Positions 28,463-37,563 of a DNA stretch of 37,563 nucleotides are shown here, in pieces. The position numbers were made by a program, and so were the translations under genes. The DNA comes from Methanomicrobia archaeon (GTDB lineage: Archaea > Halobacteriota > Bog-38 > Methanoflorentales > Methanoflorentaceae), in NCBI GenBank assembly GCA_015661395.1, contig JACWML010000017.1:1-37563 (forward strand). The letters run 5' to 3'. The notes under the pieces were generated by a model. The model saw only the letters and a list, made by a program, of their open reading frames with translations, searched no databases and had not been told where the DNA came from. Each line of letters opens with the position of its first letter. Position 1 is the stretch's first letter.

Positions 28463-29270
28463 TCAAATCGATGACTCGTTTCGACGGCTGCGTTGCCAAT
28501 CTCTCTCTTCTGGCTCGTTTATCAATTGAAGGGTGCACTCTTTTAATGCGGCGAGAGTATCCCACCACAAGCCATCAATATCATGATGGACACTCTCTGG
28601 TTGTCCGCCCTTACGTACGACGAATGGAACACACCCCGCAAATACGGCCTCTGCTATAACTATACCAACATATTCCGTTTTATCGGGATGTTTGTTTTCA
28701 TCTTCATCAAAGCCTCTGGCGTGCCAAAACAGTGTAGATCTGCTTTGTAGTTCTTTCACGTCTCGAATGGTGCGTTGAAATGGAAAAAATGGGGTACCCC
28801 TCAGCCTCGTTTGCACATTTTTGTTTACTGCTGGCTGTTAACGTCCCACACACCACCAACCAAATGATATTCCCAACCTCCTTCATCCAGCGTAGTGCAT
28901 TGCATAGTTGTTTGAAAGTGTGAGCATTTCCAGCTGTTTTTTGCTATGATCGCCAGAAAAATCGTCCCCCTCTCAAAATGATGCGCTCCTTTGACGTAAA
29001 GCTCCCCACATCAATCGGTGGGTATAATACCTCTACGTCCCTCGCATTTTTTTAACAGTTTTTTCACAAAATTCGAATATACAACGATTTTGTCGTAGGT
29101 CGAAAGACTAGCATCAAAAAACAATTTCCAGCCCGCATAACTAAACAAGGCGAATTTCCCCATATTAGTTGCGGGTTCTTAAAGCAGAACGATGTTTTTG
29201 TCTGCGCTGGCAGGTTCAAAAAAAAGCGGATCTCTTGAATGATTTACAAACAGATCACATTGCTTGCTGC
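28463..29270 (-). pseudogene. GT4-family glycosyltransferase pseudogene with several frame changes
   Basis: C-term ORF ELQSRSTLFWHARGFDEDENKHPDKTEYVGIVIAEAVFAGCVPFVVRKGGQPESVHHDIDGLWWDTLAALKE; upstream reverse-strand pieces in shifting frames: LFSYAGWKLFFDASLSTYDKIVVYSNFVKKLLKK, VLYPPIDVGSFTSKERIIL, GRFF, VGGVWDVNSQQ, FHFNAPFET. Confidence 0.88.
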
Positions 29271-29465
29271 ATTTTTTGTTGGGTAAGCGGAGCAACAGCG
29301 ATTTTCGTCTTACACTCGAAAGCAATACAAAAGCGATACGCCATGAGTTTTGACGATCTCTGTTACCATATGCTTAATGAACTATGTCAAAGTGACGCGG
29401 CTACTATCCCCGCAAAGCACATCGCGGGTACGAGTTTACTTCGACAAGTGTTTAGGAGCGGCAAA

Positions 29466-30461
29466 TTAGGCGATTCCACGCTGAGCGAGTCCGTCAAATA
29501 CCGCCTTGAAGGATGTTTTCATTGAGTCAAAATCCCTCTGTCGCAAGAAATCCCGGCATTGCAACCCAAACTCATACAGGAAAAACCGGAGTAAAAACGT
29601 AAAGTATTGCCTCTTTAAAGCATTCTTCCTCATAAACCAAAATCTATTTCTAGTGACGTAGTATGAGTTGGGAGTCGCACCGCTTGATGCGCCATATTTG
29701 TGCCAAATCTTAGCTTGTGGAACATATACCGAAGCATATCCCGCGTTGCAGCCCCGATAGCACCAATCTACATCTTCCCAGTAGGTGAAGAACCTTGAAT
29801 CTAACAGTCCGATTTCAGTCACCACTCGTGTCTTCACTAAGAGACAGGCCCCAATGACGTAATCTACTAGCCGCACCTTATCATATTGTCCGCGGTCAAT
29901 TTCATTCTCTCCGACGTGCCAGACTCTCCCTGTCCACATGGAAAGCTTGGCGCCAGCACTGTTTATTCTACCTTTTCTTCCTCGGCCATCAGTGTTATAG
30001 TAATAGATTTTTGGTCCAGCAAAGCCGACAAGGGGATCCAGCTCCGCTACGTTTGTCAGCTCGTCCAGGAACCATGGGTCCACAATCGTGTCATTGTTGA
30101 GGAGCAGAACATACTCCGTGTCCTCTTGCAGCGCTGCTCGAATCCCGACGTTATTCCCTTCAGCAAATCCGAGGTTATCCTGATTTTCAATGACTGTGAT
30201 TTCCGGATAGCGAGCCTTAAACTGCTCGACTGAACCGTCAGTCGAACCGTTATCTACGACAATGACCTCGTAGTTGGGGTAAGAAATGTGACTCAAGGAT
30301 TCTAAGCATTCAACTGTATCGTGCTTGCCGTTCCAATTCAACACAATAATCGAAACCGTTGGCAGGTCGTTTTGGCGCGGTGCAGACGCCAATTTTGTTT
30401 CACCCATGAACCTCTCCAGCCGGCGGTTCTCTTTGTTTGATGATCTCGCATATTCGATCAC
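29466..30461 (-). CDS. GT2-family glycosyltransferase
   Basis: VSIIVLNWNGKHDTVECLESLSHISYPNYEVIVVDNGSTDGSVE...YVLLLNNDTIVDPWFLDEL...FFTYWEDVDWCYRG. Confidence 0.95.
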   Translation of the reverse strand: MIEYARSSNKENRRLERFMGETKLASAPRQNDLPTVSIIVLNWNGKHDTVECLESLSHISYPNYEVIVVDNGSTDGSVEQFKARYPEITVIENQDNLGFAEGNNVGIRAALQEDTEYVLLLNNDTIVDPWFLDELTNVAELDPLVGFAGPKIYYYNTDGRGRKGRINSAGAKLSMWTGRVWHVGENEIDRGQYDKVRLVDYVIGACLLVKTRVVTEIGLLDSRFFTYWEDVDWCYRGCNAGYASVYVPQAKIWHKYGASSGATPNSYYVTRNRFWFMRKNALKRQYFTFLLRFFLYEFGLQCRDFLRQRDFDSMKTSFKAVFDGLAQRGIA

Positions 30462-31254
30462 TCAGCAACATTCACCGTTGCATTGGGAAGCGCAAGACCA
30501 TAGGGATTATTAAATTGCTGTTATGGAAACGGAGGACGAGTCGTTCATCTTGAGGAGATTCTGAATCTCATCTGAGGTTCCTTGCTGCTCTGACACTCGC
30601 GATGTAGTCCTATTTTTTGACATGTGGAACGGCGCTCAGGGATGCTACAATAAAGTGGCCTCTCTGGCGTTTTTCACCCTCGCAGCTAATCTGCCACAGC
30701 GTTACAATGCATTGTTTAAGTATTTTGTTCTCGTGCCGGCGATGTTCGTTATCTCCAGTTAAATCAACCATAAACTGCTGCTATCTCACGCTGCCCGCTA
30801 ATACGATATTGCGATCGAGAACGCCTCTCGCCTGAATGCGTCGGCTGTGACAACAACGAGATCGCTTTTTCCTCTTAGGCCTTATGTTGCTGCCTCAGAT
30901 TCGAGCGAGACAGTGACGAACTGCTCACAACAAGGTCGGCCCCATTAACTCAATCGTAGGCAGAGCACTTCTAACTCATCGTGGATATGATGTCTAGATC
31001 GACGGACTATCTAGCATAAACTAACAAACTACGGCAGTGCTGGGGAGACGGCGAAGCTCACGCTGCAGTCGGGCAGTCGGGTACGATGCGAAAGGTTGTG
31101 CTTTGAACGCTGATGATTTGCATGTAACTCTGTTGCGGCAAGAACGGATTGGTTATGCGTAATAGTTTTTGACTGCCCGCTGTAAAGGGCAACTCTCCTT
31201 CAAAAGTGAAAGAGTTGATCCCGACAATGTAAACTAAGATGTGCTGGTGCTGAC

Positions 31255-31353
31255 ATTGCCATTACTACCACAGATCGGTCGGTTCCCCACGCACACGGTC
31301 CCATCCAAGTCGAGGATGAAACATCGCTTGTCGGCCGTCTGTAGTTCGTTCAT
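31255..31353 (-). pseudogene. Possible N-terminal remnant of a NagD-like HAD phosphatase
   Basis: Reverse-strand MNELQTADKRCFILDLDGTVCVGNRPI: HAD motif I (DLDGT) with NagD-like context, not continued downstream. Confidence 0.45.
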
Positions 31354-31578
31354 CGTGCGCAGGACGGCCTATTTCGTTTCCCCGATGTCGGCGAGCGTCA
31401 TCAGTGCGCGACGAATCAAATCGCCAAGTGCTACAGCCTTCGCCGGATCTCAATTGCACTGCAAATAATCATGTGGTCAGCGGCTGCGATGTATGTAGGC
31501 ATCATACTAGGGTTGCATTTGTGAGCGCCAACATGCAGAAACTGAGCATGAACTCACAATAGGCGCTATGGCATTCAA

Positions 31579-31935
31579 CTTATCCTCAATATAGTCGTCA
31601 TTCCGACGTATGGTTATGGAGCGCACCGGCGATGACCATGGCAACAGAACCGTTCATCGTATGCGTGAGTATTTTCTTTTTGGAGAGATATGGATACTCG
31701 CTCCACATGCGATTGGTGATTGGGTCGCCCTTCTTTGGCTTGGCCGTTATTTCTGCGATATCGTTAGTTCTGAGGACATTTGGAGTTCACTTGGCCTTCG
31801 TCACGGCGATCGCGTTGACGGCCTAGGCGTAGACAAGGTGGATAAACAACTGATGCAAAACCTGGTCAAATACCGTCGGCTTGCAACCCCGGAACGTGAT
31901 CGGATGGCCTCGGCTCAAAAAAAACTGTGCAGTTA
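31579..31935 (+). pseudogene. C-terminal remnant of a second Wzx-like flippase
   Basis: LILNIVVIPTYGYG / APAMTMATEPFIVCVSIFFLERYGYSLHMRLVIGSPFFGLAVISAISLVLRTFGVHLAFVTAIAL / GVDKVDKQLMQNLVKYRR in changing frames; parallels INLILIPKFSYVGASIATLITEFVVVTLAFVLAERNLYV...GIDKEDIMLVKSIL in the intact Wzx. Confidence 0.75.
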
Positions 31936-32163
31936 ATAGCTTTTTATTTTGTCGTGTGGCAAGCTGCCGCCCTTTCCCACCATCAACGGCGCATCTCATA
32001 AGTAACGCGCATTGTGGCTCCTGACGGGATTTGCTTGACGCCGATTCTGCCTATCAAGCTATCATATTCCCAAAAAAACCACGGCTGTAATGGCAGAAGC
32101 AAAGCTTTAATAATCAAATCGTTACTCTTACGACGTTAACCGACTTTGAGAAATGGTGAAGCC

Positions 32164-33318
32164 TTGAAGATTTCCGTATTGGCACCTTTTCCCAAATACA
32201 AAGATGGGATTCCAAGAGCCACAGAGGAGCTGATTTCAAAGCTCTGTGAGGCAGACGATGTAGAATCAGTTTCGGTCATAGCAGCAAAAAAAGAGGAAGA
32301 CTTTGTCAGCTACTCTCTTTTGAGAAACGAAAAAGTCTCTTTGTTCGCTGTGCGTTCATTCCTCCTTCCGTGGACATTGTTAGGAACTATTAAGCTATAC
32401 AAGGAAAGTAATGTTGTAATCCTCTTTGGGCATCCGTGTTATGTCTTCGGTCCTTCGCCTTTATGTCTTCTCCAGCTTCTTGTCAAGCTCGGCATTGTGC
32501 CCAAGGCAAAATGGATGCAAATGCTGTACGACTTCGTTAACTATACTTGTCCTGAGGACTATGTGGGCGCACCGAAGGAAACGACGCTTTACAAGGTTTG
32601 GAAGAACTACTTTGTCCAGACTCCAGTGCATTATATCGCCATATCTGAATGGACCAAGAAGGAAGCGATGCGCTATTGGAGACTAACAGCGGCCCAGATC
32701 ACAGTGATCCATCTCGGCTCCTTCACTATCCCGAAGATTCCTCGCGCTCACTTCGGGAGTAAAAAGATAATAACAGTATCTGATATTTCACCTCGCAAAA
32801 ACCATTTGCGATTGATCAAGGCGTTTGAACTCGTTCACCAAAATAACCTAAACAACGACGCAGAATTGATGATCGTTGGTCAGTTGCGAAAAGATATCCC
32901 AGAGTTTGAATCAACGCTGCGCGACATACAAAGGCGCAATAAGGGCATAAAGATAACGCTAGCCGGCTACTTGACTGACTCTGAGATATTGTCGCTCTAC
33001 GAAGAGGCAGATGTCTTCGTTTATCCCTCGCTCTACGAGGGATTTGGACTCCCCGTACTTGAGGCGATGGCGTGCGGGTGTCCGGTTATTGCCTCGAACG
33101 TCTCCTCATTACCAGAAGTAGTCGGTGAAGCAGGCCTTCTCGTCGACCCATATAACGTCGAAGCTCTCGCACGCGCGATAAGCACTGTGCTCGACGATGA
33201 CGAATTAAAAAGAGAGATGAGCCGAAAAGGTATAGCACAAGCACAGAAATTCTCGTGGGCAAAGGCCGGTGCTGAATTGCTAGCGGTTTGTCAAGAAGTT
33301 GCGGAAAGGCAGAGGTAA
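32164..33318 (+). CDS. GT4-family glycosyltransferase
   Basis: [24 protein letters not shown]..., [72 protein letters not shown]. Confidence 0.95.
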   Translation: MKISVLAPFPKYKDGIPRATEELISKLCEADDVESVSVIAAKKEEDFVSYSLLRNEKVSLFAVRSFLLPWTLLGTIKLYKESNVVILFGHPCYVFGPSPLCLLQLLVKLGIVPKAKWMQMLYDFVNYTCPEDYVGAPKETTLYKVWKNYFVQTPVHYIAISEWTKKEAMRYWRLTAAQITVIHLGSFTIPKIPRAHFGSKKIITVSDISPRKNHLRLIKAFELVHQNNLNNDAELMIVGQLRKDIPEFESTLRDIQRRNKGIKITLAGYLTDSEILSLYEEADVFVYPSLYEGFGLPVLEAMACGCPVIASNVSSLPEVVGEAGLLVDPYNVEALARAISTVLDDDELKREMSRKGIAQAQKFSWAKAGAELLAVCQEVAERQR

Positions 33319-33628
33319 CCTAACGGTTACATGAGGAATCTTGGCCCGTTACCTCGAATACAAACTAAAGTCTCTTAATCGGAAAAAAAACCGCCTACGC
33401 TGCAATACAGCTGCTTCCTCTCAAGTCAACGTCGGCGCAACACGCTCCGAACGGCTACGCGAATAGAAGCGATCATCAGGGCCATCGTTAGCGTATCGGC
33501 CATGTTCCGGCAAAATGCTAACCTATTTACCTTACGACAGGAACTCTCTCCTGACAGGACTACGAGTCTGGCGCTCTCAGTCTGTTTTAGTGAATTGAGC
33601 TTAATCCAGCCATCCAGCGGGCCGCCAA

Positions 33629-34804
33629 ATGATGACTATTAAAGAGCGGCTGCACAAAACACCTCAAGATATCCCCGCTCCAAGGTCAGGAAAGAAATCC
33701 GAAATACCGATGAACTCAGATCTGCAACTATTAATCTTTCACGACTCACTCGACGTGTTAGGTGGTGGAGAAAAAGTAGCGGCGACGATAGCGAAGGCAT
33801 TTGACGCGCAAATCGCGGCAGCGAATGTCGACCCAGAAGTCGTTCGAGAATTAGGCATCGAACAAGATATCATCTATGACTTAGGTCGGATTGATGATCG
33901 GGCCCCGATAGGTCCAATCAAATCAAGCTTGTTGTTCAGAAGAGTGAGTTTTCGGGGATTTGACAAGTACCTTTTAAGTGGATTCTGGTCACTTTACGCG
34001 GCCTACAGGCACAAGCCCAGCATATATTACTGCTATACCCCTCGGAGGGATTTTTATGATTTGAAACGCTTCAACATCGCCCGTCAATCAAATTTGGCAA
34101 AGAAAGCAGTAGCGTGGAGCTGGACGACCGCGCATAGCTATTTTGACAGACGCGCTATCCGACAGGTCAGCAAAATACTGACATTAAGCCGCACCGTTCA
34201 GAAGCGGATAGCATTGTACTACAACAGGGACTCGACAGTAATCTACCCCCCTGTACCTACAGATCACTACTATACTAAAGCGTTCGGTGATTTCTGGTTG
34301 TCCGTAAACAGATTATACCCTGAAAAAAGAGTTGAGCTGCAAATAGAAGCCTTCAAAAGCTTGCCCGATGAAAACCTATTAATTGTGGGTGGATATGCAC
34401 GTCGCGACAAAGGACTGGTCGCGTATCACAAACTGTTCGCGAATCTGCCTCCAAACGTGAAGATTCTCGGAACAACCCCGCAAGAACGCTTATTGGAACT
34501 ATACGCAACCTGCAAAGGGGTTATATATACGCCTATTGACGAGGATTTTGGCTTAGTCCCTGTCGAAGCACAAGCTAGCGGAAAAGCCGTAGTCGGAGTA
34601 AACGAAGGCGCGCTAAGAGAGACTGTTATCGACGGTGTCACAGGCTTCTTGGTGGATCCGCATCCAGAATCCCTAAAGAAAGCGATACAGTGCGTTTCGC
34701 AAGAACCACAACGCTATGAAAAAGCTTGCAAGAAGAATGCGAGCAAATTTGATGAGCATGTATTCATTGAAAACATGCGGCGGCATCTTTGTGAAGAAGA
34801 ATAG
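33629..34804 (+). CDS. GT4-family glycosyltransferase
   Basis: IFHDSLDVLGGGEKVAATIAKAF, FWLSVNRLYPEKRVELQIEAF, YATCKGVIYTPIDEDFGLVPVEAQASGKAVVGVNEGALRETVIDGVTGFLVDP. Confidence 0.94.
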   Translation: MMTIKERLHKTPQDIPAPRSGKKSEIPMNSDLQLLIFHDSLDVLGGGEKVAATIAKAFDAQIAAANVDPEVVRELGIEQDIIYDLGRIDDRAPIGPIKSSLLFRRVSFRGFDKYLLSGFWSLYAAYRHKPSIYYCYTPRRDFYDLKRFNIARQSNLAKKAVAWSWTTAHSYFDRRAIRQVSKILTLSRTVQKRIALYYNRDSTVIYPPVPTDHYYTKAFGDFWLSVNRLYPEKRVELQIEAFKSLPDENLLIVGGYARRDKGLVAYHKLFANLPPNVKILGTTPQERLLELYATCKGVIYTPIDEDFGLVPVEAQASGKAVVGVNEGALRETVIDGVTGFLVDPHPESLKKAIQCVSQEPQRYEKACKKNASKFDEHVFIENMRRHLCEEE

Positions 34805-35143
34805 CGCGTATGTTGCGGCAAGGCCATTCGAGGTGACGACAGACTTCTTATTCGAGCGCATGAGAGGATCTCAAGCGCAAGAAGCGCCGAGGGATTAGCC
34901 ATTTCGCGAGGCGTCGCGGTGAGTGCTCCAGTTGCTTGAGGGGGGGGCTGAGCATTCGCCGTTGAATGGAAGTCTCAAGATTTACAGAAACAAGCTAAGA
35001 CTGGTATTTCCAACAGCTCTACATTAATATTCACCCGCTAGGTGAGCTTAAACGACGATATCATTTGCTGCGCAGTCACAAGCTGTTCTTCTGCCCCTTT
35101 TTCTGATTCTCGCCTGTCACGAAAAACAAGGAACGAAGGACGC

Positions 35144-35815
35144 TCAGGGCTTTTCAGCTACCATCACGATGCGGTGCCTCGTGTGTTCCGCGCCTTTGTA
35201 CTGTTTATGGCTGACTTTTTCATCTAGCGCCTTCATAACAAACCCTGTCGATTGAAAAAGCTCGCAGAGCTCCCAAGGCGAAAAATAGTGATGTTGGATT
35301 CCCCCTCGAATGAGGGTATCTGCTGTGAACTTCACTCCCTGGCTGCGGCGCAAGTCGCGCCGTCCAAGGACTTCGACAAACGCCAGGCCGCAATCTCTTA
35401 AAACCCGAAAAAACTCCCCCACTGCCTTCTTTCTGCCATTTCCGGTGAGGTGCCCGAGCAACCCATAACACGTGACAGCGTCGAAGCTTCGATCCGAAAA
35501 GGGAAGCTGATGAACGTCTGAAAGGACCCGCGCGTATCGAGGATCGAGCAACACCAGTGCCTCTCTCGAGATATCAACCCCGACTGCCCTAAAACCGTTC
35601 CTATGAAGCGGAACCAGGTACCTCCCCGTGCCACAGCCGACGTCGAGCACATCAGCTCCCGCCGCAACCCTCCGCAGCACAGAAGAGATATCGTACGGGC
35701 CTTTCCACCAGGAGGGGTGTAAAACGTACTTCTCATCCCAGATATTGACGAGTAATTTAGCGTGTGACCGCCGCGCCTCTTCGGACATAGCTATTATGGC
35801 CCCCTTTATTTCCAC
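35144..35815 (-). CDS. Class I SAM-dependent methyltransferase
   Basis: GADVLDVGCGTGRYLVPLHRNGFRAVGVDISREAL, FDAVTCYGLLGHL. Confidence 0.92.
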   Translation of the reverse strand: MEIKGAIIAMSEEARRSHAKLLVNIWDEKYVLHPSWWKGPYDISSVLRRVAAGADVLDVGCGTGRYLVPLHRNGFRAVGVDISREALVLLDPRYARVLSDVHQLPFSDRSFDAVTCYGLLGHLTGNGRKKAVGEFFRVLRDCGLAFVEVLGRRDLRRSQGVKFTADTLIRGGIQHHYFSPWELCELFQSTGFVMKALDEKVSHKQYKGAEHTRHRIVMVAEKP

Positions 35816-35898
35816 TAGAGACTATCCTCATGCATAAAAAACGCTTTTCCGAGCTCTATTTTTGATTTTTATCGCGACAAAAGCGATTTGGATTAGAA

Positions 35899-35907
35899 AT
35901 ATATAAA
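35899..35907 (+). promoter_or_regulatory. Archaeal-type TATA box upstream of thiDN
   Basis: atatataaa centred ~27 nt upstream of the ATG at 35930. Confidence 0.6.
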
Positions 35908-35929
35908 TGTTAATCCATTACCACTGTAG

Positions 35930-37243
35930 ATGCTCTCGGTTATGACGGTCGCAGGATCGGACTCAGGAGGCGGAGCCGGGGTACAGGCCGACACGCGCAC
36001 CTTTGCTGCTCTCGGCGTGCACGGGACCTCTGTGGTTACAGCCGTTACCTCACAAAACACTCTTGGCGTTCAAGATGTGTACTATCTGCCTGTCGACACC
36101 GTCGTCGCTCAGATGAATGCTGTTTTCACCGACATTGACATCCGAAGCATCAAGACGGGAATGCTCGCGACCGTCGAGATCGCAGAAGCGGTAGCTGATG
36201 TGCTTTCGCAGCACAAAGTTCCGATCGTGGTTGATCCAGTTATGGTCGCTGAAGCGGGCGGGCGGTTGGTGATGGGGGAACCAAAAGAAGTCCTTGCGCG
36301 ACTGCTGCCCGAAACAGCGGTTATAACCCCAAACATACGAGAGGCAGAAGCCATTTCAGGCATCGCCATACACAATATCGATGATATGAAGCGTGCCGCC
36401 TGCGAAATCTATGCTCTCGGCCCTAAATCGGTTATTGTCACTGGAGGCCATTTGAGCGGGACCGACGTGCTGTATGACGGCAGTTTTCAGCTGCTCAGAG
36501 GCAAGCTGATTAAGGGGGGGACGCACGGAGCAGGATGCACCTTCTCGGCAGCTATGGCCGTTTTCATTGCTAAAGGGTACCCCGTTAACCAAAGTGCTCT
36601 AATGGCAAAGACGTTCGTCACCGACGCTATAAGAAACAGCGAACACGTAGGCTCTGGCCCCGGCGCTGTGAATCAGTTTGCGGCGACGCTACACAGGGCC
36701 GAGCGGTACCTGACGTTACTCGACGTCGAGGCGGGGCTGCGCACCATTAAGGCTATAAACATAGACCTTATACCTGAGGTCGGAAGCAACTTAGCGATGG
36801 CTATTTCGGGCGCAAAGAAGCTAGCAGACGTGGCTGCGGTCAAGGGACGAATCGTGAAAGTCGGAGAGACTATCACGCCCGTTGGCTGCGTGACCTTTGG
36901 TGCAAGTCGTCACGTAGGAGGGGCCATATTAGCGGCATTGAACCATGATGCGGATATGAAAAGCGCGATGAACTTGCGGTACTCAGACGAGGTGATTCGC
37001 GCGTGCCAAGAGCTTAACCTCGCAACGAAGAGCTTCGAGAGACGGGAGGAGCCGCAAGCAACGAGCACGATCGAGTGGGACATTGCGCATGCTATCGAGA
37101 GAAGCTTGACACAGGGCACTGGCGTGCCCGACGTCATATGCGACCGCGGGAGTGTCGGCAAGGAAGCTATGGTCCTCATTCTCGGCCACTCAGCGCAACA
37201 GGTGGCTGATACAGTTGTGAAGATTTCATCGGCGCTGAGGTAA
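35930..37243 (+). CDS. thiDN: Bifunctional hydroxymethylpyrimidine (phosphate) kinase / ThiN-type thiamine-phosphate synthase
   Basis: [61 protein letters not shown] (ThiD); C-terminal ThiN domain [29 protein letters not shown]...[20 protein letters not shown]. Confidence 0.95.
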   Translation: MLSVMTVAGSDSGGGAGVQADTRTFAALGVHGTSVVTAVTSQNTLGVQDVYYLPVDTVVAQMNAVFTDIDIRSIKTGMLATVEIAEAVADVLSQHKVPIVVDPVMVAEAGGRLVMGEPKEVLARLLPETAVITPNIREAEAISGIAIHNIDDMKRAACEIYALGPKSVIVTGGHLSGTDVLYDGSFQLLRGKLIKGGTHGAGCTFSAAMAVFIAKGYPVNQSALMAKTFVTDAIRNSEHVGSGPGAVNQFAATLHRAERYLTLLDVEAGLRTIKAINIDLIPEVGSNLAMAISGAKKLADVAAVKGRIVKVGETITPVGCVTFGASRHVGGAILAALNHDADMKSAMNLRYSDEVIRACQELNLATKSFERREEPQATSTIEWDIAHAIERSLTQGTGVPDVICDRGSVGKEAMVLILGHSAQQVADTVVKISSALR

Positions 37244-37289
37244 TCAAGTAACGGTCCCTCGGCTAAAAAAGGAACACGGAGGTGGTTTC

Positions 37290-37490
37290 ACGGGAAGCAT
37301 CAGACCTACGTACATCAAAAGCATATCAGCAGAGCTACTCCGAGGACATCGGGAGATATTCAGCTCTGATTATGAGAAGAATAAATTGCTCGTGTCGGAA
37401 TACACGAACATTGAGAGCAAGAACATTAGGAACAGAGTTGCCGGATATATAACGCACAGGGTAGAGATCGGCAACAGGAGAAAGTCATGA
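37290..37490 (+). CDS. rps17e: Archaeal ribosomal protein S17e; expected start codon reads ACG
   Basis: ACG-GSIRPTYIKSISAELLRGHREIFSSDYEKNKLLVSEYTNIESKNIRNRVAGYITHRVEIGNRRKS*; GGAGGTG ~6 nt upstream of the ACG. Absent from the ORF track. Confidence 0.88.
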   Translation, partial: TGSIRPTYIKSISAELLRGHREIFSSDYEKNKLLVSEYTNIESKNIRNRVAGYITHRVEIGNRRKS

Positions 37491-37563
37491 GATTCAAGGG
37501 CGTGTACCCTGCGATGGTCACGCCATTTACGGACGAAGAAGAAATCGACGTAGAGGGGATGCG
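37487..37563 (+). CDS. dapA: 4-hydroxy-tetrahydrodipicolinate synthase, N-terminus (truncated by window end)
   Basis: MRFKGVYPAMVTPFTDEEEIDVEGM; ATGA overlap with the S17e stop. Confidence 0.88.
   Translation, partial: MRFKGVYPAMVTPFTDEEEIDVEGM

Noticed and set aside
29169-29525. 118-aa + strand ORF
   Set aside because: Antisense to the GT4 pseudogene N-terminal region and the 3' end of the GT2 gene; no domain recognised.
30940-31015. tRNA-like D-arm (ttaactcaatcgtaggcagagcactt)
   Set aside because: Looks like a tRNA D-arm but no valid anticodon stem, T-arm or acceptor pairing could be built; at most a degenerate fragment.
34940-34950. G8 homopolymer as a phase-variation tract
   Set aside because: Lies in an intergenic region with no ORF whose frame it would switch.

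Overview
The window appears to be archaeal chromosome. The evidence is a ThiD-ThiN fusion followed by an S17e-like ribosomal protein and dapA, TATA-like promoters, an archaeal-type UppP, and GT-rich surface-polysaccharide clusters. Left flank (1-5068): Wzt/Wzm export genes, glycosyltransferases, a sugar-nucleotide epimerase, and decayed fragments including the C-terminal tail of a second UDP-sugar dehydrogenase. Centre-left (5137-10899): the main candidate for an undescribed system. It holds four co-directional, GC-rich genes: (1) a SLOG/LSDAT-like nucleotide-sensor domain plus RyR domain, with a helical N-terminus; (2) a membrane protein with two TM pairs resembling the SLATT/DUF4231 effector class; (3) a TIR-TM-PsbP/DUF1795-like receptor-shaped protein; (4) a protein made almost entirely of HEAT repeats. 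Middle (11-24 kb): mostly housekeeping genes (flavodoxin, DJ-1/PfpI, TIGR04076-like, AMP-forming acetyl-CoA synthetase, UDP-glucose dehydrogenase, inorganic pyrophosphatase, UppP). Between them lie remnants (corA tail, second uppP, P1B-ATPase), a membrane-anchored chagasin-like inhibitor and a strong structured-RNA/terminator candidate. Right (23.7-35.8 kb): a second polysaccharide locus (galU, UXS-like SDR, GTs, Wzx, GT4s) with GT and flippase pseudogenes. Right end: thiDN, an S17e gene whose expected start codon reads ACG, and dapA (partial). Frameshifted or truncated genes are unusually frequent throughout. All assignments come from reading motifs by eye; no searches were run.
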